Below, one piece after another: positions 51,719 to 59,719 of a stretch of DNA of 64,000 nucleotides. Source of the stretch: Castellaniella sp034675905 (GTDB lineage: Bacteria; Pseudomonadota; Gammaproteobacteria; Burkholderiales; Burkholderiaceae_B); the NCBI RefSeq assembly GCF_034675905.1, contig NZ_JAUCCV010000005.1:186001-250000 (forward strand). The letters run 5' to 3'. Within the stretch, counting starts at the first letter, position 1, and every line of letters starts with the position of its first letter. Under the pieces are notes generated by a model. The model saw only the letters and a list, made by a program, of their open reading frames with translations, was not told where the DNA came from and did no database searches. Made by a program: the position numbers and the translations under genes.

Positions 51719-52765
51719 ATGTCTGTGCCTTTACGACTGGCTATCAACGGATATGGCCGCATCGGGCGTTGCGTCCTGCGAGCCTGCATGGAATCTGCCG
51801 CCCCCCACGCAATCCAGATTGTCGCCATCAACGAACCGGCTGACCTGGAGTCCATGGCCTATCTGACCCGCTTTGATTCTACCCACGGGGTGTTTCCAGG
51901 CGAAGTACAGGCGCTGGCTGACGGCCTGCGAGTCCATGGGCAGGACATTCAGGTATTTCATGAGCGGGAACCGTCCGCAGTGCCTTGGGCATCCCTTGAT
52001 GTGGACCTGTTGCTGGAATGTTCCGGCACGTACGGCACACGCGAACAGCTGCAGGGTTTCCTGGATGCAGGTTGCCGGCGCTTGTTGGTCTCCAATCCCG
52101 GGCGCAGCGCCGCCGATGTCGATTGCACCATCGTTCACGGCATCAATGATGCTGATTTGCATGCCGATCAGCAGATCGTCTCGGCAGCATCCTGCACCAC
52201 CAATGCCATTGTGCCGGTGCTCAGCCTGCTGGATCGCAGCCTGGGGGTGCAAAGCGCCTTTCTGACGACCTTGCATTCGGTGATGAACGACCAACCCATG
52301 ATCGACGGTTATCATCATTCCGACCTGCGGCGCACCCGCTCGGCCATGCAATCCATCGTGCCGGTCACGACCGGGCTGGCTCAGGGCGTGGAGCGGCTGC
52401 TGCCTCAATTGGCCGGGCGCATCCAGGCCAAGGCCGTTCGCGTGCCGATCCTGAATGTGTCGGCGATCGATCTGACGGTCAATCTGTCGCAGACCACCTC
52501 CGTCGAGGCCCTGAATGCCTTGCTGACCGAGGCCGCCCAAGCGTGTCCAGGGCTGCTGGCCTGTACCCGGCAGCCGCATGCTTCCGTCGACTTCAATCAT
52601 GACCCGCACTCCGCCATTCTGGACCTGGGACAGACGCGGGTGAACAATGGGCGCTTTGCCAATTTGCTGGTCTGGTTCGACAACGAATGGGGTTTCGCCA
52701 ACCGGATGCTGGATATCGCCCGGGTCTGGGCAGGCCTGTTCAAGCCGGTGGCCCATCCGGGGTGA
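51719..52765 (+). CDS. epd: Erythrose-4-phosphate dehydrogenase (GAPDH-like)
   Basis: The start is set at 51719 (MSVPLRLAINGYGRIGRC), with GGAAGA nearby. An in-frame ATG at 51692 is possible. The 348-residue GAPDH-fold enzyme has the active-site SAASCTTNAIVP. It has MNDQPMIDGYH, SDLRRTRSAMQSIVP and DNEWGFANRM, patterns that favour Epd over GapA. Epd makes 4-phosphoerythronate in the DXP-dependent pyridoxal phosphate pathway. Some GAPDH-like activity cannot be excluded. Confidence 0.85.
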   Translation: MSVPLRLAINGYGRIGRCVLRACMESAAPHAIQIVAINEPADLESMAYLTRFDSTHGVFPGEVQALADGLRVHGQDIQVFHEREPSAVPWASLDVDLLLECSGTYGTREQLQGFLDAGCRRLLVSNPGRSAADVDCTIVHGINDADLHADQQIVSAASCTTNAIVPVLSLLDRSLGVQSAFLTTLHSVMNDQPMIDGYHHSDLRRTRSAMQSIVPVTTGLAQGVERLLPQLAGRIQAKAVRVPILNVSAIDLTVNLSQTTSVEALNALLTEAAQACPGLLACTRQPHASVDFNHDPHSAILDLGQTRVNNGRFANLLVWFDNEWGFANRMLDIARVWAGLFKPVAHPG

Positions 52766-52807
52766 CGCATTTTATTTTTTATCGATATGACACAGGAGTT
52801 TCACACC

Positions 52808-54211
52808 ATGGCAGAAAGCCGCACCGAAACCGATTCCATGGGCGCCATCGAGGTCCCCGTAGCCCACTACTGGGGCGCTCAAACACAACGATCCATTCAG
52901 AATTTCCCGATCGGTGTGGATCGTTTCCGCTGGCAAGCGCCCATCATCCATGCCTTAGGCGTGCTGAAAAAGGCAGCTGCCCAAGCCAATGCTGAACTGG
53001 GTGAACTGCCGGCCGACATCGGCAATCTGGTGGTGCGTGCCGCCGATGAGGTCATCGAAGGCAAGTTGAATGCAGAATTCCCGCTGGTTGTTTTCCAGAC
53101 CGGTTCGGGCACGCAGTCGAATATGAACGCCAACGAAGTGATCGCCAATCGCGCCATCGAACTGGCCGGCGGCGTCATCGGCAGCAAATCGCCCGTGCAC
53201 CCCAACGATCACGTCAATCGCGGTCAATCGTCCAACGACACCTTCCCGACGGCCATGCACATTGCCGTGGCAACCGAATTAGCACAGCAGCTTTTCCCTG
53301 CTGTCGGCAAGCTGCGCGCCACGCTGGACACCAAGGCCAAAGCCTATCAGTCCATCGTCAAGACCGGCCGTACCCACTTGCAGGACGCGACGCCCATCAC
53401 GCTGGGGCAGGAAATCAGCGCCTGGGTGGCGCAGCTGGATTTTGCTCTGGATGCCGTCCAGGCCGCTTTGCCGGGTATCTACGACCTGGCCATCGGCGGC
53501 ACGGCAGTCGGCACCGGCCTGAATGCGCACCCGCGTTTTGGCGAACTGGCAGCCGCTCGTATCGCGGATATCACTGGCCTGCCTTTCCGCGGCGCCGACA
53601 ATAAATTCTTTGCCTTGTCCGCTCACGACGCACTGGTCAATCTGTCGGCGGCCCTGCGCACGCTGGCTGGCGCCTTGATGAAGATCGCCAATGACGTGCG
53701 CTGGCTGGCCAGCGGCCCGCGCTGCGGCATCGGCGAACTGGTCATCCCCGAAAACGAACCCGGCTCTTCCATCATGCCGGGCAAGGTGAACCCGACCCAG
53801 TGCGAGGCCATGACCATGGTCTGCGTGCAGGTGTACGGCAATGACGCTGCCGTAGCCTTTGCCGGGTCCCAGGGTAATTTCCAGCTGAACGTCTATAAGC
53901 CCGTGATGGTGCACAACGTCCTGGAAAGCATCGAATTATTGGCTGATGCCTGCCTGTCCTTCGATGAGCACTGCGCCGGAGGGATCGAGCCCAACACGGC
54001 ACGCATTGAAGAAAACCTGAACAAGAACCTGATGCTGGTGACGGCGCTGAACCGCCATATCGGCTACGACAAGGCGGCCGCCATCGCCAAAAAAGCCCAC
54101 AAGGAACACAGCACGCTGCGCCAGGCCGCGCTGGCGCTGGGCTTCCTGACGGATGCGCAGTACGATGAATGGATCGTCCCTCTGGATATGACGCACCCCA
54201 GCAAAGGCTGA
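52808..54211 (+). CDS. fumC: Fumarate hydratase, class II
   Basis: The start is 52808 (MAESRTETDSMG), with AGGAG 10 bases before it. The frame also opens at 52787. The 467-residue iron-free fumarase has the superfamily signature GSSIMPGKVNPTQCEAM and TGRTHLQDATPITLGQE. It converts fumarate to malate in the TCA cycle and replaces iron-sulfur fumarases when iron is low or under oxidative stress. Confidence 0.96.
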   Translation: MAESRTETDSMGAIEVPVAHYWGAQTQRSIQNFPIGVDRFRWQAPIIHALGVLKKAAAQANAELGELPADIGNLVVRAADEVIEGKLNAEFPLVVFQTGSGTQSNMNANEVIANRAIELAGGVIGSKSPVHPNDHVNRGQSSNDTFPTAMHIAVATELAQQLFPAVGKLRATLDTKAKAYQSIVKTGRTHLQDATPITLGQEISAWVAQLDFALDAVQAALPGIYDLAIGGTAVGTGLNAHPRFGELAAARIADITGLPFRGADNKFFALSAHDALVNLSAALRTLAGALMKIANDVRWLASGPRCGIGELVIPENEPGSSIMPGKVNPTQCEAMTMVCVQVYGNDAAVAFAGSQGNFQLNVYKPVMVHNVLESIELLADACLSFDEHCAGGIEPNTARIEENLNKNLMLVTALNRHIGYDKAAAIAKKAHKEHSTLRQAALALGFLTDAQYDEWIVPLDMTHPSKG

Positions 54212-54214
54212 ACC

Positions 54215-54604
54215 ATGACCACCCCTGTGCAGATCAAACGCGTCTATGAAGCGCCTGCCGACAGCGACGGCCTGCGTGTCCTGGTAGACCGCTTGTGGCC
54301 CAGGGGTTTGTCCAAGGCATCCTTCCAACACGATCTGTGGTGCAAGGACCTGGCCCCCAGCGCCGATCTGCGCAAATGGTTCGGGCACCAGGTAGAACGC
54401 TGGGCACAGTTTCGCCGCGACTACACGGCTGAATTGCAATCCGATGCTGCTCAGCGCCTGATGGACGATGTGCTGTCGTCCGCCCGGGGCCGTTCCGTGA
54501 CGCTGCTGTATGGGGCGCGCGACACGGAACACAACCAGGCGGTGGTACTGGCGCAGGTGCTTCAGGACCGTGTCCGTCATCGCACGGGGAAAACATCGCC
54601 GTAA
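54215..54604 (+). CDS. DUF488 family protein
   Basis: The 129-residue protein contains the family blocks IKRVYEAPADSDGLRVLVDRLWPRGLSK, KDLAPSADLRKWFGH and VTLLYGARDTEHNQAVVL. DUF488 proteins are small cytosolic proteins of unknown function, often next to redox or metal genes. The start is 3 bases after fumC, so it is likely in the same transcript. Confidence 0.9.
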   Translation: MTTPVQIKRVYEAPADSDGLRVLVDRLWPRGLSKASFQHDLWCKDLAPSADLRKWFGHQVERWAQFRRDYTAELQSDAAQRLMDDVLSSARGRSVTLLYGARDTEHNQAVVLAQVLQDRVRHRTGKTSP

Positions 54605-54653
54605 GACGTCGTGCGACGGGCATATCGCCCGCTGCGACAAGGCAGGAGAGGGA

Positions 54654-54983
54654 ATGCTGCTGGTTTATTTCGGTGCGCAATCGGTCTGGGCGCTGAGCCT
54701 GTTGGGCTTGGTGTTGCTGCTGGCGATCGTGATTGCGATTCAGGCCCACCGCAATCGGGCGCAGGGCGGCAATGAAGAATTGCCCGGCATGCTGGGCGAA
54801 GTCACCGATCCGCCGGATGCGCACGGCCGAGGGCGGGCGCTGGTGCGCGGCGAAATCTGGCAAATACGCTGCAATACACCCCTGCATCAGGGGCAGACAA
54901 TTCGGGTCACTCGGGCTCGCAGCCTGATACTGTGGGTGGAACCTGCCGATGACCACCATGATTCCCTAGGAGAATCCGCATGA
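54654..54983 (+). CDS. Short NfeD-like membrane protein
   Basis: The 109-residue protein begins at 54654 (MLLVYFGAQSVWALSLLG), with GGAGAGGGA just before the ATG. One helix (about 8-28) is followed by an OB-fold-like domain (LPGMLGEVTDPPDAHGRGRALVRGEIWQIRCNTPLHQGQTIRV). NfeD partners of SPFH proteins usually carry an OB domain of this kind, and this is the short form without the ClpP-like protease part. The stop overlaps the SPFH start by 4 bases. Confidence 0.85.
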   Translation: MLLVYFGAQSVWALSLLGLVLLLAIVIAIQAHRNRAQGGNEELPGMLGEVTDPPDAHGRGRALVRGEIWQIRCNTPLHQGQTIRVTRARSLILWVEPADDHHDSLGESA

Positions 54984-55840
54984 TGTTTCTGGATCTGGGC
55001 TCGGGCATGAGCCTGTTGGTGCTGATTTTTCTGTTGCTGGTATTGTTCAAGCTCTTTCATATCCTGCGCGAATACGAGCGGGCGGTGATCTTTACCCTGG
55101 GACGCTATACCGGCGCCAAGGGGCCGGGCCTGATCATCGTGATCCCGTTCCTGCAGCAGATTGTCCGCGTGGATATGCGTATCGTGACGCTGGACATCCC
55201 GCCTCAGGATGTCATTTCCCGCGACAACGTATCGGTGCAGGTCAATGCGGTGGTGTATTTCCGGGTCGTAGACCCCGGCAAGGCCATCATCCAGGTCGAG
55301 CATTTCCTGGAAGCCTCCAGCCAGTTGGCGCAGACCACGTTGCGGGCGGTGCTGGGCAAGCACGAGCTCGACGAGATGCTGACCGAACGCGAAAAGCTGA
55401 ATCTGGACATACAGACGATTCTGGATGCCCAGACGGATGGCTGGGGCATCAAGGTCACCAATGTCGAAATCAAACATATCGACCTGAACGAAACCATGGT
55501 GCGAGCCATGGCCAGACAGGCGGAAGCGGAGCGCGACCGGCGCGCCAAGATCATCCACGCAGAAGGCGAACGCCAAGCCGCTCAGGCGCTGGCGGATGCA
55601 GCCAACACATTGGCCAAGGAACCCTCGGCCATGCAGCTGCGCTATCTGGAAACCCTGACCCAGGTTGCAGGGGATAAATCATCCACTCTGGTGTTTCCGG
55701 TGCCGATTGACCTGCTGGCCGGATTCATGGGGCAGTCGCGTCCGACTCCGCCAGCAGTTGACCGATCACCGCGCCCACCCGCAGGTCATCCAGCTGACCA
55801 AAGTGATGCAGGCGAATCCGACCCCGCTCGTCCAGAATGA
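54980..55840 (+). CDS. SPFH/stomatin-family membrane protein (slipin)
   Basis: The 286-residue protein has one N-terminal helix (about 8-27), then the SPFH domain: YERAVIFTLGRYTGAKGPGLIIVIPFLQQIVRVDMRIVTLDIPPQDVISRDNVSVQVNAVVYFRV. A coiled-coil region with RAMARQAEAERDRRAKIIHAEGERQAAQ follows. It forms oligomeric rings in membrane microdomains and acts with the NfeD partner upstream. The final 39 residues lie opposite the redoxin gene, a 116-base 3' overlap. Confidence 0.92.
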   Translation: MMFLDLGSGMSLLVLIFLLLVLFKLFHILREYERAVIFTLGRYTGAKGPGLIIVIPFLQQIVRVDMRIVTLDIPPQDVISRDNVSVQVNAVVYFRVVDPGKAIIQVEHFLEASSQLAQTTLRAVLGKHELDEMLTEREKLNLDIQTILDAQTDGWGIKVTNVEIKHIDLNETMVRAMARQAEAERDRRAKIIHAEGERQAAQALADAANTLAKEPSAMQLRYLETLTQVAGDKSSTLVFPVPIDLLAGFMGQSRPTPPAVDRSPRPPAGHPADQSDAGESDPARPE

Positions 55841-56213
55841 ACAGGGTAGGGGTGCCTTGCATGCGCCAGGCCTGCATGGTCAGGGGGATGGGGTTGCCCT
55901 TAGGGTCTGGGCGGTCGATGCCGATCGGAAAATGAATGCGATATTCGTGCAGAAAAGCTCTTAGGGCGATCTCACCCATGGCGGCGTGGTGCTCGAAGAC
56001 CGTGTGCAGGCCGATGACCTGCACACGACCAGGCGGAAAAGCCTGATGGATGGATTTGGCCTGGGGAATGCCGTGCGACACGCAGCCCGGACACAGCATC
56101 TGGAAGGCGTGTACGACGACAACCGATCCCCGCAAATCCGCCAATGACAGCGGGGTATCGGTATTCAACCAGCTGGCTACATCCCATTCAGGAGCCATGT
56201 CGCCCGAGATCAT
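55725..56213 (-). CDS. TlpA/peroxiredoxin-like thioredoxin-fold protein
   Basis: The 162-residue protein counts from ATG 56213 (MISGDMAPEWDVASWL), with GGAG 9 bases upstream. The longer frame needs a TTG at 56267. It has the redox pair CPGC in VHAFQMLCPGCVSHG, and later GTPTLFILDERGRIRLHHFGQ with the cis-Pro loop. No signal peptide is visible, so it is probably cytosolic. The C-terminal coding part overlaps the SPFH gene tail-to-tail by 116 bases. The exact function (thiol oxidoreductase versus peroxidase) is open. Confidence 0.85.
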   Translation of the reverse strand: MISGDMAPEWDVASWLNTDTPLSLADLRGSVVVVHAFQMLCPGCVSHGIPQAKSIHQAFPPGRVQVIGLHTVFEHHAAMGEIALRAFLHEYRIHFPIGIDRPDPKGNPIPLTMQAWRMQGTPTLFILDERGRIRLHHFGQLDDLRVGAVIGQLLAESDATAP

Positions 56214-56427
56214 CACCGTTTTCTCCGGAGAGTATTTGCTTCCATCATAGGCTGCCCACCTAGTCAAGGGAAGACCTACAATTTATAGTAGTATTTTCGG
56301 GTTTTACCCCAAGCCATGGTGTAATCAGAGGCTGGCCCCCAAAGGGCTTGCCTGTCAGCGGCGGCTGGCCTATCCTAGCTGCCGTCTGCAAATTGACATC
56401 CTTTTCTGCGTACTGGAGACCTCGCTC

Positions 56428-56760
56428 ATGAAACTGTCTGCACTGGCTTTGTGCGTTCCCTTGTTGGCCCTGGGCCAGACTGCCCTGGCAGCGCCCGATT
56501 ATGCTCAAGTCAAGGACATCTTGACGAAAAACGCCTGTCTGGCCTGCCACGCCGTTGATAAAAAAGTCATCGGCCCCAGCTACCAGGAAGTCGCAACCAA
56601 ACACAAAGGTCAAGCGGATGCCGCCGCCATCCTGACCAAGAGCATCAAGGGCGGCAGCAGCGGCAATTACGGCCCGATCCCGATGCCGCCCAATGCCGGC
56701 ATTTCGGATGCCGACGTGAAGACGGTAGTGGAATGGCTGGTGGCTGGCGCCGCCAACTGA
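56428..56760 (+). CDS. Periplasmic cytochrome c (class I, c551/c552-like)
   Basis: The 110-residue protein has a signal peptide cut near ALA (residue about 21) and one heme site CLACH (Cys37, Cys40, His41), with axial Met86 in GPIPMPPNAG. The short size matches bacterial cytochrome c8, a soluble electron donor to terminal oxidases or denitrification enzymes. It could supply the NOR-like complex, but it lies 35 kb away in this window. Confidence 0.95.
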   Translation: MKLSALALCVPLLALGQTALAAPDYAQVKDILTKNACLACHAVDKKVIGPSYQEVATKHKGQADAAAILTKSIKGGSSGNYGPIPMPPNAGISDADVKTVVEWLVAGAAN

Positions 56761-56776
56761 TCGCTGTTGTCTGTCG

Positions 56777-56813
56777 AACCCTGCGTGCAGCCACAGGCTG
56801 CCGCAGGGTTTTT
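56777..56813 (+). terminator. Terminator of the cytochrome c gene
   Basis: AACCCTGCG and GCAGCC pair with GGCTGC and CGCAGGGTT around an ACA loop, with a single unpaired T on the left arm, and end in TTTTT. It lies 17 bases after the stop and 31 bases before nrdJ. Confidence 0.88.
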
Positions 56814-56843
56814 GCTTGAATCCCTGAATCTCCCGGAGCCGGC

Positions 56844-59714
56844 ATGAAACGTGCACAGATCACCCAGGGGCTGGAGCCCCAATCCATTTCCACGGAAGTC
56901 CTGCAGGAAAAATACGCCAAGGGCTCCGAGACTACGATCACCCAGATCCAGCAACGGGTTGCACGGGCGCTGGCCGCCGTCGAAAAACCGCGTCAGCGCA
57001 AACACTGGCAGACCCTGTTTCTGGATGCTCAGCAGCGGGGATTCATCCCCGCCGGGCGGATCAATTCAGCAGCCGGCACCGATCTGGCAGCGACCCTGAT
57101 CAATTGCTTTGTCCAGCCGGTGGGCGATTCCGTATCCAGCGCCGTCGATGGCCGCCCGGGTATCTACGATGCTTTGCAAAAAGCCGCGGAAACCATGCGC
57201 CGGGGCGGGGGAGTCGGCTATAACTTCAGCCACATCCGCCCGGCGGGCGCCGCTGTCAAGGGCACGGCATCCAAGGCCTCCGGACCGGTATCCTACATGC
57301 GGGTCTTTGACCGCTCCTGCGAGACTGTCGAGTCGGCGGGCGCCCGGCGCGGCGCGCAAATGGGGGTATTGAGCGTCACCCACCCCGATATCGAAGCGTT
57401 TATCCGGGCCAAGCAAACGCCCGGCGAACTCACCAACTTCAATGTCTCGGTCAGCGTGACCGATGCCTTCATGCAGGCTGTCGAAGCCGATGCCCTGTTC
57501 CCCCTGACACACCCGGCCGAACCCGGCGAGGAATTCAAGGCCGCTGGCGCCCATCAACGCAAGGACGGCCTGTGGGTATACCGCGAGATCCGCGCCCGTG
57601 CGCTATGGGATCTGATCATGCAGTCGACCTACGACTACGCCGAACCCGGCGTGCTCTTTCACGACCAGATCAATCGCGAAAACAATCTGCATTACCTGGA
57701 AACGCTGGACGCCACCAATCCCTGCGGCGAACAGCCTTTGCCCGGCTACGGCTGCTGCTGCCTGGGCTCCATCGATCTCACCCGCTTTGTGCGCAACCCC
57801 TTTGGTTTGCAAGGCGAGGCGGATGTGGATTGGGCCGGCCTGGCTGAGGTCACGGCCGTGGCTATCCGGATGCTGGACAATGTGCTGGACGCGACCGTCT
57901 GGCCCTTGGCCGAACAGGCCGCCGAAGCCGCCCAGAAACGCCGGGTGGGGCTGGGCGTCACCGGCCTGGGGGATGCCCTGATCATGTTGGGGCTGGCGTA
58001 CGATAGCGATCCGGCGCGCAGTATGGCAGCACGCTTTGCCCGCGAGGTCGCCCATGCGTCCTACCGCGCATCCGTGGCCTTGGCCCAGGAAAAGGGCGCC
58101 TTCCCAGGCTTTGCCGCTCATGAATACCTGAAAAGCGGATTTGCCCAGCGGCTGCCGGACGACATCCGCGCCGCGATTGCCGAACATGGCATTCGCAACA
58201 GCCATTTGACCTCGATTGCACCCACCGGCACGATTTCCCTGGCCTTTGCCGATAATGCCTCCAATGGCATCGAACCGCCGTTTTCCTGGACCTACACCCG
58301 CACCAAGCGCATGGCCGACGGCAGCAAACAGGATTACGCGGTCGAAGACCATGCCTACCGGCTATACCGCCTGATGGGCGGCGACGTATCGGGACCGCTG
58401 CCGCCGGCGTTTCGCACGGCGCTTGAAATCTCCGCTCAGGACCATGCCCTGATGGTGGCGGCGGTCAAGGACCACGTCGATGCGGCGATCTCCAAGACGG
58501 TCAACGTGGCCGTGGACTATCCCTACGAAGACTTCAAGGATCTGTATCTGCAGGCCTGGAAGCTGGGCCTGAAGGGCATTACGACCTATCGTCCCAGCGG
58601 CAAGCGCGGCGCCGTCCTGTCGGTTGCGCCGACGACTGCCCCGGCAGCGCAACCCGAAGCCATCTCATTGTCTGAATCCGACCGTCGCCTGGTGCTCAAG
58701 CGCACCATCGAGCCGGTGCTGAACAGCCTGCGCTGGCCCAACCGCCCGCGCCTGCCGCGCGGTGCATCCTGCTGGGCGTCCGATGCCATCGACACGGCCG
58801 AAGGCAGCTTCGTCGTGTTCGTGTCCGATCTGCAGAGCCGGCCCTTTGAAATCTGGGTCAATGGCGCGCGCCCCCCGCGCGGCCTGGGCTCGGTGGCGAA
58901 AATGCTCAGCCTGGACATGTACACGGACGATTTCCCCTGGCTGAACCGCAAACTGGAAGTCCTGGCCCGCACCAATGGCGGCGCGGATTTTCCGATTACC
59001 GACCCGGAAACCGGCGAACCGATCTGGATGCCGTCCACGGTCGCAGCACTGGCGCGGCTGGTGGCTTTCCGGCACCGTACCCTGGGCATTGCCGCCCAGG
59101 CGGACGCCTCGTCGGCCATGATGGATGCTCTGATCGCCCCGCGCGAACCCAAAACCGGCACCGACGGCACCATGGGCTGGATCTGCGATGTGCTCAATCC
59201 CGTGACCGGCGACGATTTTGTCCTGATGGTCAAGGAACTGCGCATGCCAGATGGTTCCACCCGGCCGTATTCCGTGTGGGGAGCAGGCAAATTCCCCAGG
59301 GCCTTTGAAGGTCTGTTCAAACTGCTCAGCCTGGACATGCGTATCGTCGATCCCGCCTGGATCAGCATGAAGCTGCGCAAGCTGATGAAGTACGCCGAAC
59401 CCCAGGGGGATTTCCTGGCGCGCGAACCAGGCAGCGAGAAGTCCCGCGCTTTCCCCTCGACAGAAGCCTACATCGCCCGCTTGTTGATCCACCGCTACGC
59501 CATGCTGGGCATCCTGGACGAACAAGGCATGCCGATCGAGCAGATGGGCGTGGTACAGGCCGAAACCGAACCCGCCGCCGGCGCCGCAGCGCCCGTCGCA
59601 GCCGCGCCGGTGCTGCAAGGCAGCGAATGCCCGGAATGCCACCTGCACCGGGTCATCAAGAAAGACGGCTGCCAGTTCTGCACCAACTGCGGGTATACCG
59701 GGGTATGCGGATAA
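56844..59714 (+). CDS. nrdJ: Adenosylcobalamin-dependent (class II) ribonucleoside-diphosphate reductase
   Basis: The 956-residue enzyme makes deoxyribonucleotides with a B12-derived radical, so it works with or without oxygen. Seen are Cys88 (LINCFVQPVGD), the catalytic N-x-C-x-E motif (Asn292, Cys294, Glu296 in NPCGEQPLPGYG) and the C-terminal redox cysteines CTNCGYTGVCG, preceded by CPEC, a zinc-finger-like tail. Between about 654-750 and 789-889 two similar blocks are visible (each with a LSLDM core and an ending like YxLGI), an internal repeat of the TSCPD-type domain. A single gene with no nrdA/B nearby. Confidence 0.94.
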   Translation: MKRAQITQGLEPQSISTEVLQEKYAKGSETTITQIQQRVARALAAVEKPRQRKHWQTLFLDAQQRGFIPAGRINSAAGTDLAATLINCFVQPVGDSVSSAVDGRPGIYDALQKAAETMRRGGGVGYNFSHIRPAGAAVKGTASKASGPVSYMRVFDRSCETVESAGARRGAQMGVLSVTHPDIEAFIRAKQTPGELTNFNVSVSVTDAFMQAVEADALFPLTHPAEPGEEFKAAGAHQRKDGLWVYREIRARALWDLIMQSTYDYAEPGVLFHDQINRENNLHYLETLDATNPCGEQPLPGYGCCCLGSIDLTRFVRNPFGLQGEADVDWAGLAEVTAVAIRMLDNVLDATVWPLAEQAAEAAQKRRVGLGVTGLGDALIMLGLAYDSDPARSMAARFAREVAHASYRASVALAQEKGAFPGFAAHEYLKSGFAQRLPDDIRAAIAEHGIRNSHLTSIAPTGTISLAFADNASNGIEPPFSWTYTRTKRMADGSKQDYAVEDHAYRLYRLMGGDVSGPLPPAFRTALEISAQDHALMVAAVKDHVDAAISKTVNVAVDYPYEDFKDLYLQAWKLGLKGITTYRPSGKRGAVLSVAPTTAPAAQPEAISLSESDRRLVLKRTIEPVLNSLRWPNRPRLPRGASCWASDAIDTAEGSFVVFVSDLQSRPFEIWVNGARPPRGLGSVAKMLSLDMYTDDFPWLNRKLEVLARTNGGADFPITDPETGEPIWMPSTVAALARLVAFRHRTLGIAAQADASSAMMDALIAPREPKTGTDGTMGWICDVLNPVTGDDFVLMVKELRMPDGSTRPYSVWGAGKFPRAFEGLFKLLSLDMRIVDPAWISMKLRKLMKYAEPQGDFLAREPGSEKSRAFPSTEAYIARLLIHRYAMLGILDEQGMPIEQMGVVQAETEPAAGAAAPVAAAPVLQGSECPECHLHRVIKKDGCQFCTNCGYTGVCG

Positions 59715-59719
59715 GCGCC

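Noticed and set aside
51719..52765. Glycolytic glyceraldehyde-3-phosphate dehydrogenase
   Set aside because: Epd-type patterns (LRRTRSAMQSIVP, MNDQPMIDGYH) fit better than GapA, although dual activity remains possible.
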